From positions 18,273 through 82,272 of the forward strand of contig NZ_SMBP01000013.1 of assembly GCF_004341945.1 (NCBI RefSeq): DNA of 64,000 nucleotides, in the 5' to 3' direction. Source of the DNA: Longicatena caecimuris. GTDB taxonomy: Bacteria; Bacillota_I; Bacilli_A; Erysipelotrichales; Erysipelotrichaceae. The notes below the pieces were generated by a model. That model was not told where the DNA came from and searched no databases. It saw only the letters and a program-made list of their open reading frames with translations. This document shows positions 18,605 through 27,730 of the stretch, piece by piece. How positions within the stretch are numbered: position 1 is the stretch's first letter; each line of letters starts with the position of its first letter. Position numbers and translations under genes: made by a program.

Positions 18605-19497
18605 CGGTTGTTTTTGAATTACAGCGTAAATACCCAATTCGTATTCTTCTACATATTTCAAGACTGAAAAGATCTACATATTATTATACTTTATCTAAGA
18701 CCAATAAGGATATGAAGAACGATAAAGTTATGAACACTATTATTGATATCTACTATACACATAAAGGTCGTTATGGATACCGCAGAATCACGCTAGAATT
18801 GATAAATAAAGGGTTTATGATGAATCATAAGAAGGTAAAACGGTTGATGTCTGTGATGGGCTTATATGGCGTTACACCAAAAGCAAAATACAAGTCTTAT
18901 AAAGGTGATATGAATGGCACTGTAAAAAACCAACTGCTTACACAAGTTATCGATAAAGAAAATCACAAAACTTATTATGAGAGAAATTTTGAAACAACAC
19001 GGTGCAATCAGAAATGGTCGACAGATGTTTCTGAATTTCATATAGGAGCAGGTAAACTGTATTTATCCCCAATCATCGATTTACATAATCGTGAAATCAT
19101 ATCCTACAGCATATCGAAAAGTCCTAATTTTAAACAAACAAAGGACATGCTTGATCAAGCATTTGACAAACATCTAAACCTTAATGGATTAATCTTTCAA
19201 TCTGATCAAGGATGGCAATATCAAATGGAAGTTTATCATAAAAGCCTAGAAGAGAAAGGGATTATTCAATCCATGTCACGTAAAGGAAATTGCTTAGATA
19301 ACTCTCCTATGGAGAATTTCTTTGGTAAGATGAAGAATGAAATGTTTTATGGACATGAATATGAATATAAAACATTAGAAGAATTAGAACTTGCCATGGA
19401 AGAATATATTACGTATTATAATACTCAGAGAATAACAACCAAATTAAAAGGATTAACTCCTGTACAATACAGAAATCAATCCTTATTAACTACTTGA
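18553..19497 (+). CDS. IS3-family transposase OrfB (DDE integrase), made by -1 frameshift
   Basis: The -1 frame is open from the slippery site through the orfA stop (EESTIKEKVAVVFELQRKYP) to 19497. It contains an HTH_21-like segment (GRYGYRRITLELINKG) and an rve catalytic core with DDE residues in STDVSEFHI, FQSDQGWQY and DNSPMENFFG. An internal ATG at 18712 would start a 261-aa form. Catalytic residues are intact. Confidence 0.88.
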   Translation: MESCNSGKEESTIKEKVAVVFELQRKYPIRILLHISRLKRSTYYYTLSKTNKDMKNDKVMNTIIDIYYTHKGRYGYRRITLELINKGFMMNHKKVKRLMSVMGLYGVTPKAKYKSYKGDMNGTVKNQLLTQVIDKENHKTYYERNFETTRCNQKWSTDVSEFHIGAGKLYLSPIIDLHNREIISYSISKSPNFKQTKDMLDQAFDKHLNLNGLIFQSDQGWQYQMEVYHKSLEEKGIIQSMSRKGNCLDNSPMENFFGKMKNEMFYGHEYEYKTLEELELAMEEYITYYNTQRITTKLKGLTPVQYRNQSLLTT

Positions 19498-19597
19498 TTT
19501 AGCTTATTTACTTTTTGTCCAAATAATTGGGTTCACTTCATTTCACAATTAATGGATCCTTTTTTTACCTTCATTAAATGCTATCGTGATAACAATG

Positions 19598-19996
19598 TCA
19601 TACAGTCTTTAAGAGTTCAGCCAAAGCCTCTAAATCTTGTTTTTCACTTTCATGAAATTGAATGACACAAGCATCTTCCTTTGAATAACGTGGAATTAAA
19701 TGGATATGGAAATGCGGAACGCTTTGTCCAGCCACTTCATTTACATTACTAAGAATGTTCATTCCTTCTGCTTGCAATGTTTTACATATTCTATTAGCCA
19801 GCTTTTGAGCAACTTCCATCATGTGTTTCAAGGTTTTACTGTCACATTCTAAAAAGTTATCATAATGTTGCTTAGGAATTACCAGAGTATGGCCCTTGGT
19901 TACTTGTGAAATATCTAAAAAAGCCATGACCTCATCATCTTCATAAAGGCAATAGGAGGGAATTTCCTTTGCGGCAATCTTACAAAAAATACACAT
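19598..19996 (-). CDS. HIT family nucleotide-binding protein
   Basis: The 132-aa protein starts with CIFCKIAAKEIPS and ends with the histidine triad HFHIHLIPRY, both typical of the Hint/HIT family, which hydrolyses nucleotide phosphoramidates. A CIFC zinc-type cysteine pair is present. The start has AAAGGA upstream. Its terminator has been disrupted by the neighbouring IS, so read-through into the IS antisense strand is possible. Confidence 0.93.
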   Translation of the reverse strand: MCIFCKIAAKEIPSYCLYEDDEVMAFLDISQVTKGHTLVIPKQHYDNFLECDSKTLKHMMEVAQKLANRICKTLQAEGMNILSNVNEVAGQSVPHFHIHLIPRYSKEDACVIQFHESEKQDLEALAELLKTV

Positions 19997-20041
19997 CTTA
20001 TGATCATCCTTTCTGTAACGTCATTATAACAGAATTCAGAT

Positions 20042-20067
20042 AAAAGAAAAAGAGCGGCAACGCTCTT
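20042..20067 (-). terminator. Terminator of the foldase pair
   Basis: A 7-bp stem AAGAGCG/CGCTCTT with a 4-nt loop overlaps the stop and runs on the minus strand into TTTTCTTTTA. Confidence 0.85.
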
Positions 20068-20950
20068 ATTTCTGGGTAATATAGCTTTCGTTTGTGCTCT
20101 TAATCTGATTTAAGATATCAATATCATAGATTGTAAAGTTATACTTCTTCAAATAATGTTCCATCATGGTGTTTGATAAATCACTAACACCAGCAACTAA
20201 AGCGTCATTTGCTTCATCAGCAAAACTACTAGGATCAATATTTGTTAAATTGACAAGATAATAGGTTTTACCTTCTGTATCTTCAATCACTTCTTTGATA
20301 AGTCCCTTACTGGATGTTGCAGTAATTTTACTGAAAACAACATCAGGAAGTCCAGATCCGCTGAAGTAGATTTTTTCACTTCCATCATAGGTTCCTGTCT
20401 TGCCATATTTTTTAGCTACTGTTTTCGCACTATCGCCTTTTTTTAAGGCAGCAAGTGCTTTTTCGGCATTTTCTTGCTTTTCTATCTGAATCACATTCGC
20501 TTTTACCGGATGGTATTTTTCAAATAATGTTTTTTGATTGTCTTTTGCATATTTCTTTAATAATTCTTTGTTTAATAAAGAAGGGTAGCTCGCTTTTTCT
20601 AAATATTCTTCTTCACTGTTGAATCCATAACTTTTAATAGCATTTAGAAAGGCTTCTTCGCCGCCAAACGTTTTTTTCGTGGATGCCAATGTCTTTTTGG
20701 CCTCTTTTTTCATATCTTCGCTAAGCTTGATACCTTCTTTTTCATATATTTTATTTTGTACTAATTCTATTGTAGCACTGCCACCATTGCTGCCTTTTAG
20801 CAGATTATACAATTTATCTTTAGTTATTGTCGTATCGCCAACGCTTACTAATTTTTCACTGCCATTCGATATATCCGCAACGGCATCCTTACATCCTGTA
20901 AGAGTTGCCAGCATGGCGAATGCACATACGATAAGTCCTGCTTTTTTCAT
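20066..20950 (-). CDS. PrsA/SurA-like foldase lipoprotein
   Basis: The protein has a lipoprotein signal (MKKAGLIVCAFAML, lipobox LTGC) and a SurA-N-like helical region. The segment after residue 150 (VKANVIQIEK...FSGSGLPDVVFSKI) resembles a shortened parvulin domain. Such proteins fold exported proteins at the membrane surface. I use the ATG at 20950, with AAGGAGG seven bases away; the ATG at 20956 is one base from that site. It sits 12 bp downstream of a related, helix-anchored foldase, so the pair is one operon and probably a duplication. Confidence 0.82.
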   Translation of the reverse strand: MKKAGLIVCAFAMLATLTGCKDAVADISNGSEKLVSVGDTTITKDKLYNLLKGSNGGSATIELVQNKIYEKEGIKLSEDMKKEAKKTLASTKKTFGGEEAFLNAIKSYGFNSEEEYLEKASYPSLLNKELLKKYAKDNQKTLFEKYHPVKANVIQIEKQENAEKALAALKKGDSAKTVAKKYGKTGTYDGSEKIYFSGSGLPDVVFSKITATSSKGLIKEVIEDTEGKTYYLVNLTNIDPSSFADEANDALVAGVSDLSNTMMEHYLKKYNFTIYDIDILNQIKSTNESYITQK

Positions 20951-20962
20951 TTCCATGCCTCC

Positions 20963-21964
20963 TTATTTGCTTTCCAGGGATGCCTGGATGTCTTTTTTGA
21001 TATCATCATTACCATATGTTACATCTAATTTCTTCATGGCTTCACTGATGTATTTGCTTGCTAAATCACTATTTGCGTTTTCAATAGCGCTATAGATGGA
21101 GTCTTTTGCTTTTTTATCCTTTAGGATAGCATCTTTATCGGTTTCTTCTACCTTGATCATATGCCAGCCATTGTAATTGTCATTACTTTCTTTGACCCAA
21201 TTGCTAACTTCACCTTTTTTCATCTTCAACGCCTGTTTCTTAAAGCTGTCTACAAAGCCTGTTGTAGAATCCATGTATCCAAGATAGCCGCCTTTTTCAG
21301 CACTTGATGTGTCGCCTTTATCCTTGTATTTCTTAGCGACTTCGGCAAAACTCATGGTCTTTAAATCTTTTTCAATTGCTTTGACGGTTTTCATCTCTTC
21401 CTCAGTAGGATTGTTAGCATCTTTCATTTTCACTAAGATATGAGAAACCGTACGTCCCTTGTTTTTCTCATAGAGCGGTGTAAATAATTCCTCCATATGT
21501 TTGTCGATGTAGTCTTTCTGCATTTTTGACATTTTTGCTTGTACGTTACAGAAATAATCTAATTCATCTTCTTGGAATCCATATTTTGCTAATTCTGTTT
21601 TCAAATACTCTTCAGCGCTCTGACCAGAACTGCTCGCCTGATTTTGCGCATTGCTGTTCAAATACTCTTTTAATTGATCTGCAGTTTTTTCAATTTCATC
21701 TGTAGATTTGACGCTTTCATCAATAACAGCTGCTTGGAAACGCAGATATAAAAGGGTATTACCACCGTTTGATTTGTACATGGAATCATACAGATCATCA
21801 GCTGAAATACTTTTTCCATTGATCGTTGCAATGACATCTTTACCATTTTCGCTTTTACCAGGGAGCTTGCCCTTATTTGTATCATAGATGATAAATACGG
21901 TAAATCCGATGAAAATAAGTGCAATCAATACAACGAACCATTGCTTCTTTAATGTGTCTATCAT
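20963..21964 (-). CDS. Membrane-anchored peptidyl-prolyl isomerase, PrsA-like
   Basis: The 333-aa protein has an N-terminal transmembrane anchor (WFVVLIALIFIGFTVFII), no lipobox, a SurA-N-like helical part, and a full PpiC/parvulin domain from about residue 180 (VSHILVKMKDAN ... GGYLGYMDSTTGFVDSFKKQA ... GWHMIKVEE). It should catalyse prolyl isomerisation of secreted proteins outside the membrane. The start at 21964 follows TAGGAGG; the longer frame from 22030 is unlikely. Its N-terminal half shows the same ING.SIS.DDLY...GGNTLLY pattern as VGDTTITKDKLY...GGSATIE in the next gene. Confidence 0.88.
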   Translation of the reverse strand: MIDTLKKQWFVVLIALIFIGFTVFIIYDTNKGKLPGKSENGKDVIATINGKSISADDLYDSMYKSNGGNTLLYLRFQAAVIDESVKSTDEIEKTADQLKEYLNSNAQNQASSSGQSAEEYLKTELAKYGFQEDELDYFCNVQAKMSKMQKDYIDKHMEELFTPLYEKNKGRTVSHILVKMKDANNPTEEEMKTVKAIEKDLKTMSFAEVAKKYKDKGDTSSAEKGGYLGYMDSTTGFVDSFKKQALKMKKGEVSNWVKESNDNYNGWHMIKVEETDKDAILKDKKAKDSIYSAIENANSDLASKYISEAMKKLDVTYGNDDIKKDIQASLESK

Positions 21965-22101
21965 ATAGGTCCTCCTAAACTCATACTGTTTTATTATAAT
22001 AAATATGGAGATAAATTGCAATTTTTTCAAAAGGATTACGACAATTTCCCATAAACCTTCACTTATCGTTCACATTGCATAAGACTTTATAATCGTTACA
22101 A

Positions 22102-22130
22102 TTGTGAATCAAAAGAAAATTTGGTATGAT
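22102..22130 (+). promoter_or_regulatory. Promoter of the suf operon
   Basis: A -35 TTGTGA and -10 TATGAT with a 17-bp spacer lie 26 bp upstream of sufC. Confidence 0.6.
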
Positions 22131-22155
22131 AATACTGTTTGAAAGGATGATATAC

Positions 22156-22974
22156 ATGAGTTGTTTAAAAATAGATGATCTGCATGTAGATGTGGATGGG
22201 AAACAGATATTAAAAGGTGTAAATTTGGAAATACATGAGCATGAAACACATGCGTTGATGGGTCCAAATGGGAATGGAAAAAGTACATTGTTAGCTGCCA
22301 TTATGGGAAATCCCAAATACCATGTAACACGTGGTAGTATTACGTTAGATGGTCAGGATGTCTTAGCCATGGAAGTAGATGAACGTAGTAAAGCTGGACT
22401 TTTTTTAGGTATGCAATATCCAAGTGAGGTTAGCGGTGTTACGAATTCTGATTTTTTAAGAGCGGCAATGAATGCAAGAAGAGAACGTCCGATTCCTTTA
22501 TTCACGTTTATCCGTGAAATGGAAAAAACAGTAAAAGAAATGGAAATGAAACCGGATTTGGCACATCGTTTCTTAAATGAAGGGTTTTCTGGTGGTGAAA
22601 AGAAACGTAATGAGATTGTTCAGATGAAGATGTTGAAACCATCAATTGCAATGCTTGATGAAATAGATTCAGGCTTAGATGTCGATGCATTGAAATTGGT
22701 AGCTAAAATGATCCATGAAATGCAAATCGAACAAGGCATGGGATTGGTCGTAGTAAGTCATTATGCACGCTTTTTGGATTTATTAAAGCCAACACACGCC
22801 CATGTTTTAGTGGATGGTGCTATTGTGGTCAGCGGTGGCAGTGAGTTAATAGAAAAAATCGATCAAGAAGGTTATGACTGGATTGAAAAGGAATATCATG
22901 TGCAGGTCGTAAAGGAAGAAAAGAAAAAAGTTGCGTTGTTGCAGCAATGTGCTGCAGGAACCAAAGGTGTTTAA
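22156..22974 (+). CDS. sufC: Fe-S cluster assembly ATPase SufC
   Basis: The 272-aa ABC-type ATPase has Walker A GPNGNGKST, the SufC-type signature GFSGGEKKRNEI, and Walker B IAMLDEIDSGLD. It drives the SufBCD scaffold complex in the cytosol. The ATG at 22156 has GAAAGGA upstream; an earlier ATG at 22126 lies in the promoter. It is first in a sufCDSUB operon of Bacillus order. The C-terminal tail is longer than usual by about 20 residues. Confidence 0.96.
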   Translation: MSCLKIDDLHVDVDGKQILKGVNLEIHEHETHALMGPNGNGKSTLLAAIMGNPKYHVTRGSITLDGQDVLAMEVDERSKAGLFLGMQYPSEVSGVTNSDFLRAAMNARRERPIPLFTFIREMEKTVKEMEMKPDLAHRFLNEGFSGGEKKRNEIVQMKMLKPSIAMLDEIDSGLDVDALKLVAKMIHEMQIEQGMGLVVVSHYARFLDLLKPTHAHVLVDGAIVVSGGSELIEKIDQEGYDWIEKEYHVQVVKEEKKKVALLQQCAAGTKGV

Positions 22975-22975
22975 T

Positions 22976-23764
22976 ATGGAACTGCATGTATCAACATCTG
23001 GCTTTCAGGTGATAACGCTTGATGATAACGAAACACAATTTAATCTTCATGTAGACAAACACCTGAACGTAAAACTGGCAATTCCATATGGTGGTATAGA
23101 GGCATTAAGAACCTCTTGTATTGAATTAGAAGAAGGAGCTTCCCTTACAATCTTGATGAAGAATGTAAAACAGCAAAAGAATATGTTGAATCAGCAGGCT
23201 GTTTTACATAAAGATGCAATATTAACAATCGCCTATTGGGAAATTGAGGATGGGGCATCACAGATTAGACTGGATGTACAATTGATGGAAAGTGGTGCGC
23301 AGGTAATGGTGCGCAGCGCTTGTATTGCCAAAGAACAAAAAGACTTTTATGTGAAATGTCATCATGAGGTAGCACATACGAAAAGTCAAATGGAGCATTA
23401 TGCGATCGTCGAAGATGAAGGTAATTATCGCATGGAAGCTATTGGTAAGATCGTTAAGGGTGCACATGCCAGCGAATCGCATCAGACAACACGCGTTTTG
23501 ACTTTGAGTGATCATCACAACAGTGAAGTTGTGCCTGTGCTTTACATTGATGAAAATGATGTAAAGGCAAGTCATGCGACGACGCTTGGGCAACCGGATG
23601 AAAATCAATTATATTATTTACAATCACGCGGATTAAGCCGTTCACAAGCATTAGGTCTTTTGACAGTCGGCTATTTAATGCCTATCAGTGATTTGTTTGA
23701 TGATGCGACATATCATGATGAAATGAAAAATGAAATCGAAAAGAGGGTGGGATTGCATGCTTAA
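22976..23764 (+). CDS. sufD: Fe-S cluster assembly protein SufD, short form
   Basis: The 262-aa protein belongs to the SufB/SufD beta-helix family, with the conserved end LYYLQSRGLSRSQALGLLTVGYL and a histidine-containing SESHQTTRVLTL segment. It is shorter than usual SufD (about 400 residues), lacking much of the N-terminal part. It partners with SufB and SufC. The gene starts one base after the sufC stop and its stop overlaps sufS. Confidence 0.88.
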   Translation: MELHVSTSGFQVITLDDNETQFNLHVDKHLNVKLAIPYGGIEALRTSCIELEEGASLTILMKNVKQQKNMLNQQAVLHKDAILTIAYWEIEDGASQIRLDVQLMESGAQVMVRSACIAKEQKDFYVKCHHEVAHTKSQMEHYAIVEDEGNYRMEAIGKIVKGAHASESHQTTRVLTLSDHHNSEVVPVLYIDENDVKASHATTLGQPDENQLYYLQSRGLSRSQALGLLTVGYLMPISDLFDDATYHDEMKNEIEKRVGLHA

Positions 23765-24989
23765 TGTAGAAAACATCCGTCAGGATTTTCCAATGTTGCA
23801 AGGAAAAATGATGCAACAACATCCATTAATTTATTTAGATAATGGAGCAACGACGTTAAAACCACGTGCTGTGATTGATGCTGTTGTTAAATATTATGAA
23901 GAGTATGGTGCCAATGCACACCGTGGAGATTATGATCTCAGTTATTTTGTAGATCAGGAATATCAGCAGACAAGAGAAGATGTGGCAGCTTTCTTACATG
24001 CGGAAAGTGAAGAAATTGTCTACACATCAGGTGCTACAGCTGGCTTAAACATGGTGGCTTACGGTATTGGAGAACGTTTGCTGCAAGAAGGCGACATCGT
24101 TTTAAGCAGTGAGGCAGAGCATGCCTCTTGTGTATTGCCGTGGATGCGTGTGGCTACCAAATGTCATGCTAGCTTAGCCTACATCCCTTTACAAGAAGAT
24201 GGACGCATCGATATGGACATGCTGGAACAAATGATGAATGAGCGTGTCAAGGTTATTGCATTAGCACATATTGGCAATGTACTTGGCTATATCGCACCAA
24301 TGAAGGAAATTTGCGCCCTGGCCCATCGTTATGGAGCTATCGTTGTTGTTGATGCTGCACAAAGTGCGCCTCATATGCCAATCGATGTTAAAGATATGGA
24401 TTGTGATTTTCTGGCGTTTTCTGCGCATAAGATGTGTGGACCTACTGGTGTTGGTATCCTATATGGCAAGAAAGCATTACTTGCGCAAATGGAACCAATG
24501 CTGTTGGGCGGTGACAGTAATGCACGTTTTGATGTTTGTGGAAATATCCAGTTAAAGGATGCCCCCTATAAATTTGAAAGTGGTACACAACCAATCGAAG
24601 GTATTTTTGGATTGCATGCAGCCATACGTTATTTGCAGGCAATTGGGATGAAAGAAATCCATCGTTATGAACAACAATTGCATGCGTATGCTGTAGCCAG
24701 ATTGAAACAGATGGATAATATTATCCTTTACAATGAAAACAATGATACCGGCATCATCACCTTTAATGTGAAAGGGGTGTTTGCACAAGATGCGGCTACC
24801 TTCTTTAATGCAAATGGTATTGCCGTAAGAAGCGGACAACATTGTGCTAAATTATTAAATGAAGTATTACAGACAAGTGCGACGATTCGTGCCAGTTTGT
24901 ATTTCTATAATACCAAAGAAGAGATTGATCGTTTCTTAGCTGTATGCGCAAATGCAACTATGGAAACATGTTTAGATGTATTTTTCTAG
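23757..24989 (+). CDS. sufS: Cysteine desulfurase SufS
   Basis: The 410-aa PLP enzyme of the class V aminotransferase fold has the PLP lysine in AFSAHKMCGPTG and the catalytic cysteine in VRSGQHCAKLL. It supplies persulfide sulfur to SufU. The ATG at 23757 overlaps the sufD stop by 8 bp. DNGATTLKPRAVID near the N-terminus is typical of SufS/CsdA. Confidence 0.95.
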   Translation: MLNVENIRQDFPMLQGKMMQQHPLIYLDNGATTLKPRAVIDAVVKYYEEYGANAHRGDYDLSYFVDQEYQQTREDVAAFLHAESEEIVYTSGATAGLNMVAYGIGERLLQEGDIVLSSEAEHASCVLPWMRVATKCHASLAYIPLQEDGRIDMDMLEQMMNERVKVIALAHIGNVLGYIAPMKEICALAHRYGAIVVVDAAQSAPHMPIDVKDMDCDFLAFSAHKMCGPTGVGILYGKKALLAQMEPMLLGGDSNARFDVCGNIQLKDAPYKFESGTQPIEGIFGLHAAIRYLQAIGMKEIHRYEQQLHAYAVARLKQMDNIILYNENNDTGIITFNVKGVFAQDAATFFNANGIAVRSGQHCAKLLNEVLQTSATIRASLYFYNTKEEIDRFLAVCANATMETCLDVFF

Positions 24990-25003
24990 CAGGAGGAAGT
25001 AAG

Positions 25004-25450
25004 ATGAATAATTTCATGAACGATCCCATGATGCTACGTTCGATCATCATGGATCATTACGAATATCCCAGAAATCATGAATTGAAGAAAGAGGATGGCT
25101 ATCTACAGAAACATATGGCCAGTGAATCTTGTATCGATGATATTTATGTGCAAAGCAAGATAACAGATGGAATCATTGAGGATATACGTTTTGATGGTGT
25201 GGCATGCACCATTTCAACTTCCTCAACTTCCATCATGAGTGAGCTTTTACAAGGGAAAACCATCGATGAGGCAAAAAAAATAATTGCTAATTATTATCAG
25301 ATGATTGATGGCAAAGATTTTGATGAAAATGTTTTACAGGAGGCGATTGCCTTTCATAACGTAGGAAAGCAAGCAAATCGCATCAAATGCGCTACGATCG
25401 GCTGGAAAGCAATGGAAGAGCTGATTGAGGAAAGCGAGGCTAAAAAATGA
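25004..25450 (+). CDS. sufU: Sulfur-transfer protein SufU
   Basis: The 148-aa IscU-like protein has three cysteines in [16 protein letters not shown] and IKCATIGW, matching the zinc-binding set of SufU, plus a conserved Asp in the first segment. It takes persulfide from SufS. AGGAGGAAG precedes the ATG. The stop overlaps sufB by 4 bp. Confidence 0.94.
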   Translation: MNNFMNDPMMLRSIIMDHYEYPRNHELKKEDGYLQKHMASESCIDDIYVQSKITDGIIEDIRFDGVACTISTSSTSIMSELLQGKTIDEAKKIIANYYQMIDGKDFDENVLQEAIAFHNVGKQANRIKCATIGWKAMEELIEESEAKK

Positions 25451-26844
25451 GTGATATGCAGATACCTAGTGAAGATTATAAATATGGTTTTCATGATGAA
25501 GATATAAGCCTTTATAAAACGAAACAAGGATTAACAGAGGAAACAATACGGGAAATATCTCGTATTAAACAAGAACCAGAATGGATGCTGAATTATCGTT
25601 TACAAGCATTCGCTAAATTTATGGAAATGCCAATCCAGGATTGGGGACCAGAACTTTCGCGACTGAATTTTGATGAATATACATATTATATCAAGCCTAG
25701 TGATAAAACAGAGCAACGTTGGGAAGATGTACCAGAAACGATTAAGGAAACGTTTGACAAGCTGGGAATACCAGAAGCAGAAAAGGAATTCTTAGCCGGA
25801 GTGACAACACAATATGATTCCGAAGCTGTATATCATAACATGTTAGAGGAAGTAGAGAGAAAAGGGGTGATCTTTCTTGATACGGATACAGCTTTAAAAA
25901 AACACCCTGATCTTTTTAAAAAGTATTTCGGTAAGCTCGTACCGTATACCGATAATAAATTTGCAGCTTTGAATAGTTGCGTTTGGAGCGGAGGAAGTTT
26001 TATTTATGTGCCTAAGGGCGTTCATTTAGAAAAGCCGCTACAGTCTTACTTCCGTATCAATACCGAACGTATGGGGCAATTTGAACGTACGCTGATCATT
26101 GTAGATGAAGGTGCAGATGTACACTATGTAGAAGGCTGTACAGCACCGATTTATTCAAAAGATTCATTGCATGCGGCGGTTGTTGAAATTTTCGTTCATA
26201 AAAATGCCAGATGTCGCTATTCCACTGTTCAAAATTGGAGTGATAATATTATCAATCTAGTTACAAAACGTGCAAAAGTTTTTGCGAATGGCAGTATGGA
26301 ATGGATCGATGGCAATATCGGATCAGGTGTCAATATGAAATATCCTGCTTGTATATTAGCGGAACCATATGCAAAGGGAATTTGTGTTTCTATTGCTGTA
26401 GCTGGGAAAAAGCAAATCCAGGATGCTGGTGCGAAAATGATACATCTGGCAGAAGATACGTATAGCAACATTATTTCAAAATCCGTATCGCGAAATGGCG
26501 GTGAAGTAAATTATCGCGGGTTGGTATTCCATGGTCCAAAGGCACAACGGGCGAAAAGCAAAGTGGAATGTGATACCTTAATTCTTGATAAACAATCTCG
26601 CAGTGATACGATTCCAACGAATGTTTCAAAGAATAAGACAAGTCAGATTGAACATGAGGCAACGGTTTCTAATATCAGTGAGGAACAGCTGTTTTACCTC
26701 ATGAGCCGCGGTTTATCACGAGGACAGGCAACTGAGATGATTGTAATGGGCTTTTTAGAACCATTTACCAGAGAATTACCAATGGAATATGCAGTTGAAT
26801 TAAACCAGCTGTTAAAACTGGATATGAGTGATTCTATCGGATGA
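25447..26844 (+). CDS. sufB: Fe-S cluster assembly scaffold SufB
   Basis: The 465-aa scaffold has the family segments [35 protein letters not shown], and the C-terminal [20 protein letters not shown]. The cluster-ligand Glu/Cys region ([19 protein letters not shown]) is intact. It builds Fe-S clusters with SufC and SufD. It overlaps sufU by 4 bp and the following cyclo-ligase by 4 bp. Confidence 0.96.
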   Translation: MSDMQIPSEDYKYGFHDEDISLYKTKQGLTEETIREISRIKQEPEWMLNYRLQAFAKFMEMPIQDWGPELSRLNFDEYTYYIKPSDKTEQRWEDVPETIKETFDKLGIPEAEKEFLAGVTTQYDSEAVYHNMLEEVERKGVIFLDTDTALKKHPDLFKKYFGKLVPYTDNKFAALNSCVWSGGSFIYVPKGVHLEKPLQSYFRINTERMGQFERTLIIVDEGADVHYVEGCTAPIYSKDSLHAAVVEIFVHKNARCRYSTVQNWSDNIINLVTKRAKVFANGSMEWIDGNIGSGVNMKYPACILAEPYAKGICVSIAVAGKKQIQDAGAKMIHLAEDTYSNIISKSVSRNGGEVNYRGLVFHGPKAQRAKSKVECDTLILDKQSRSDTIPTNVSKNKTSQIEHEATVSNISEEQLFYLMSRGLSRGQATEMIVMGFLEPFTRELPMEYAVELNQLLKLDMSDSIG

Positions 26845-27371
26845 TGAAAGAAACTGTGCGAAAGCTTGCTCTTGCTCGTCGTAATGCTTTGACACAAAAG
26901 GAGATAGCATGCAAAAGTAAAGCCATTGTCCAACGCTTAGAACCATATTTAAAAGGTACCATTGCCTTATATCGTAGTTATGGCAATGAAGTTTGCATAG
27001 ATGATGTACATCTAAAGAGCTATGGGCTTCCAGTAGTATTACACGATACTTCCATGTGTTTTCGCATGTGGTATAAAGGTTGTAAAATGAAAAAAGGAGC
27101 TTATGGAATTCAAGAGCCAATCGAAGGAAAAGTGCTTTTGGCTGATGAACTGGATGTGATCGTCGTGCCAATTGTAGCCTTTGATGAGCATCTATATCGT
27201 TTGGGACATGGAAAAGGATATTATGATCGTTATTTGAAACAATGCAGGGCTCTTAAAATTGGTGTGGCTTATGACTGTCAACAGGTTGAAAAAGTACCAA
27301 TAGAACCACATGATGTGTGTTTGGATATGATTATTACAGAAACATGCATACGTAAGAAAGATCACTTATGA
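26841..27371 (+). CDS. 5-formyltetrahydrofolate cyclo-ligase
   Basis: The 176-aa enzyme converts 5-formyl-THF to 5,10-methenyl-THF with ATP. The N-terminal [10 protein letters not shown] and the C-terminal signature [23 protein letters not shown] are clear. The ATG overlaps the sufB stop by 4 bp, so it is cotranscribed with suf, an arrangement that links folate repair with Fe-S assembly only by position. A terminator overlaps the stop codon. Confidence 0.93.
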   Translation: MMKETVRKLALARRNALTQKEIACKSKAIVQRLEPYLKGTIALYRSYGNEVCIDDVHLKSYGLPVVLHDTSMCFRMWYKGCKMKKGAYGIQEPIEGKVLLADELDVIVVPIVAFDEHLYRLGHGKGYYDRYLKQCRALKIGVAYDCQQVEKVPIEPHDVCLDMIITETCIRKKDHL

Positions 27372-27381
27372 TCTTTTTTTC
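27357..27381 (+). terminator. Terminator of the suf operon
   Basis: A 7-bp stem AAAGATC/GATCTTT with a 6-nt loop runs into a T tract and includes the stop codon. Confidence 0.82.
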
Positions 27382-27654
27382 ATGCTAAAAGACAAAGCAT
27401 ACATAGCAGTGCTATGCTAGACTTTAAGTTTTCTTCATTTTTAAGTTTGATGCAAGACTTATTATCAATCGACATACACATGTTTAGAAACTATCAAATG
27501 TTCAACCATACATTACTAAAAAATTATATATAGTTATACGACAAAAGGTAGTAAGGAATACCATGTGAAAGCAATATAAAACGAAAGAAAAGGCAGTAAT
27601 CGCAAATATGTGTTTACAGAATATGTAATTTTTATTTTATGTTATGTTTCTGTG
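27382..27654. other. AT-rich intergenic region
   Basis: No coding frame of note is seen in these ~270 bases. The sequence is AT-rich and holds the upstream region of the GntR-type gene. Confidence 0.4.
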
Positions 27655-27683
27655 TTGCTTTTTATAGAAATGAGTGGTATATA
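27655..27683 (+). promoter_or_regulatory. Putative promoter of the tandem GntR-type regulator
   Basis: TTGCTT and TATATA are separated by 17 bp. The -10 region lies in an AT-rich stretch (TATATATTACTATATG) that could be a self-binding site. Confidence 0.4.
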
Positions 27684-27730
27684 TTACTATATGTTATAAC
27701 AATTAGAAATATATGGAAAGAGGTGTAGAG

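Larger units (their letters stand above)
18030..19545 (+). mobile_element. IS3-family insertion sequence (IS150-like), complete
   Basis: The ends are inverted repeats of about 31 bp: left begins TGAAATGAAATGAACCCC and the complement of the right end begins TGAAATGAAGTGAACCCA, both continuing to a TTTGGACAA block. Inside are orfA and orfB in the 0/-1 frame arrangement of the family. No clear target duplication is visible at the flanks. Both open frames and all three DDE residues are intact, so the element looks functional. Confidence 0.92.
18013..19566. terminator. Bidirectional terminator hairpin interrupted by the IS element
   Basis: The left arm AAAAAAAGGATTCATT (18013-18028) and right arm AATGGATCCTTTTTTT (19551-19566) are complementary over 15-16 positions with one wobble pair. 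Together they would form a convergent-gene terminator for the 17080 gene and the HIT gene. The IS sits in what would be the loop. Confidence 0.7.

Noticed and set aside
18026..19550. Target-site duplication around the first IS
   Set aside because: No equal 3-5 bp repeat can be placed at both ends without shifting the terminal repeats.
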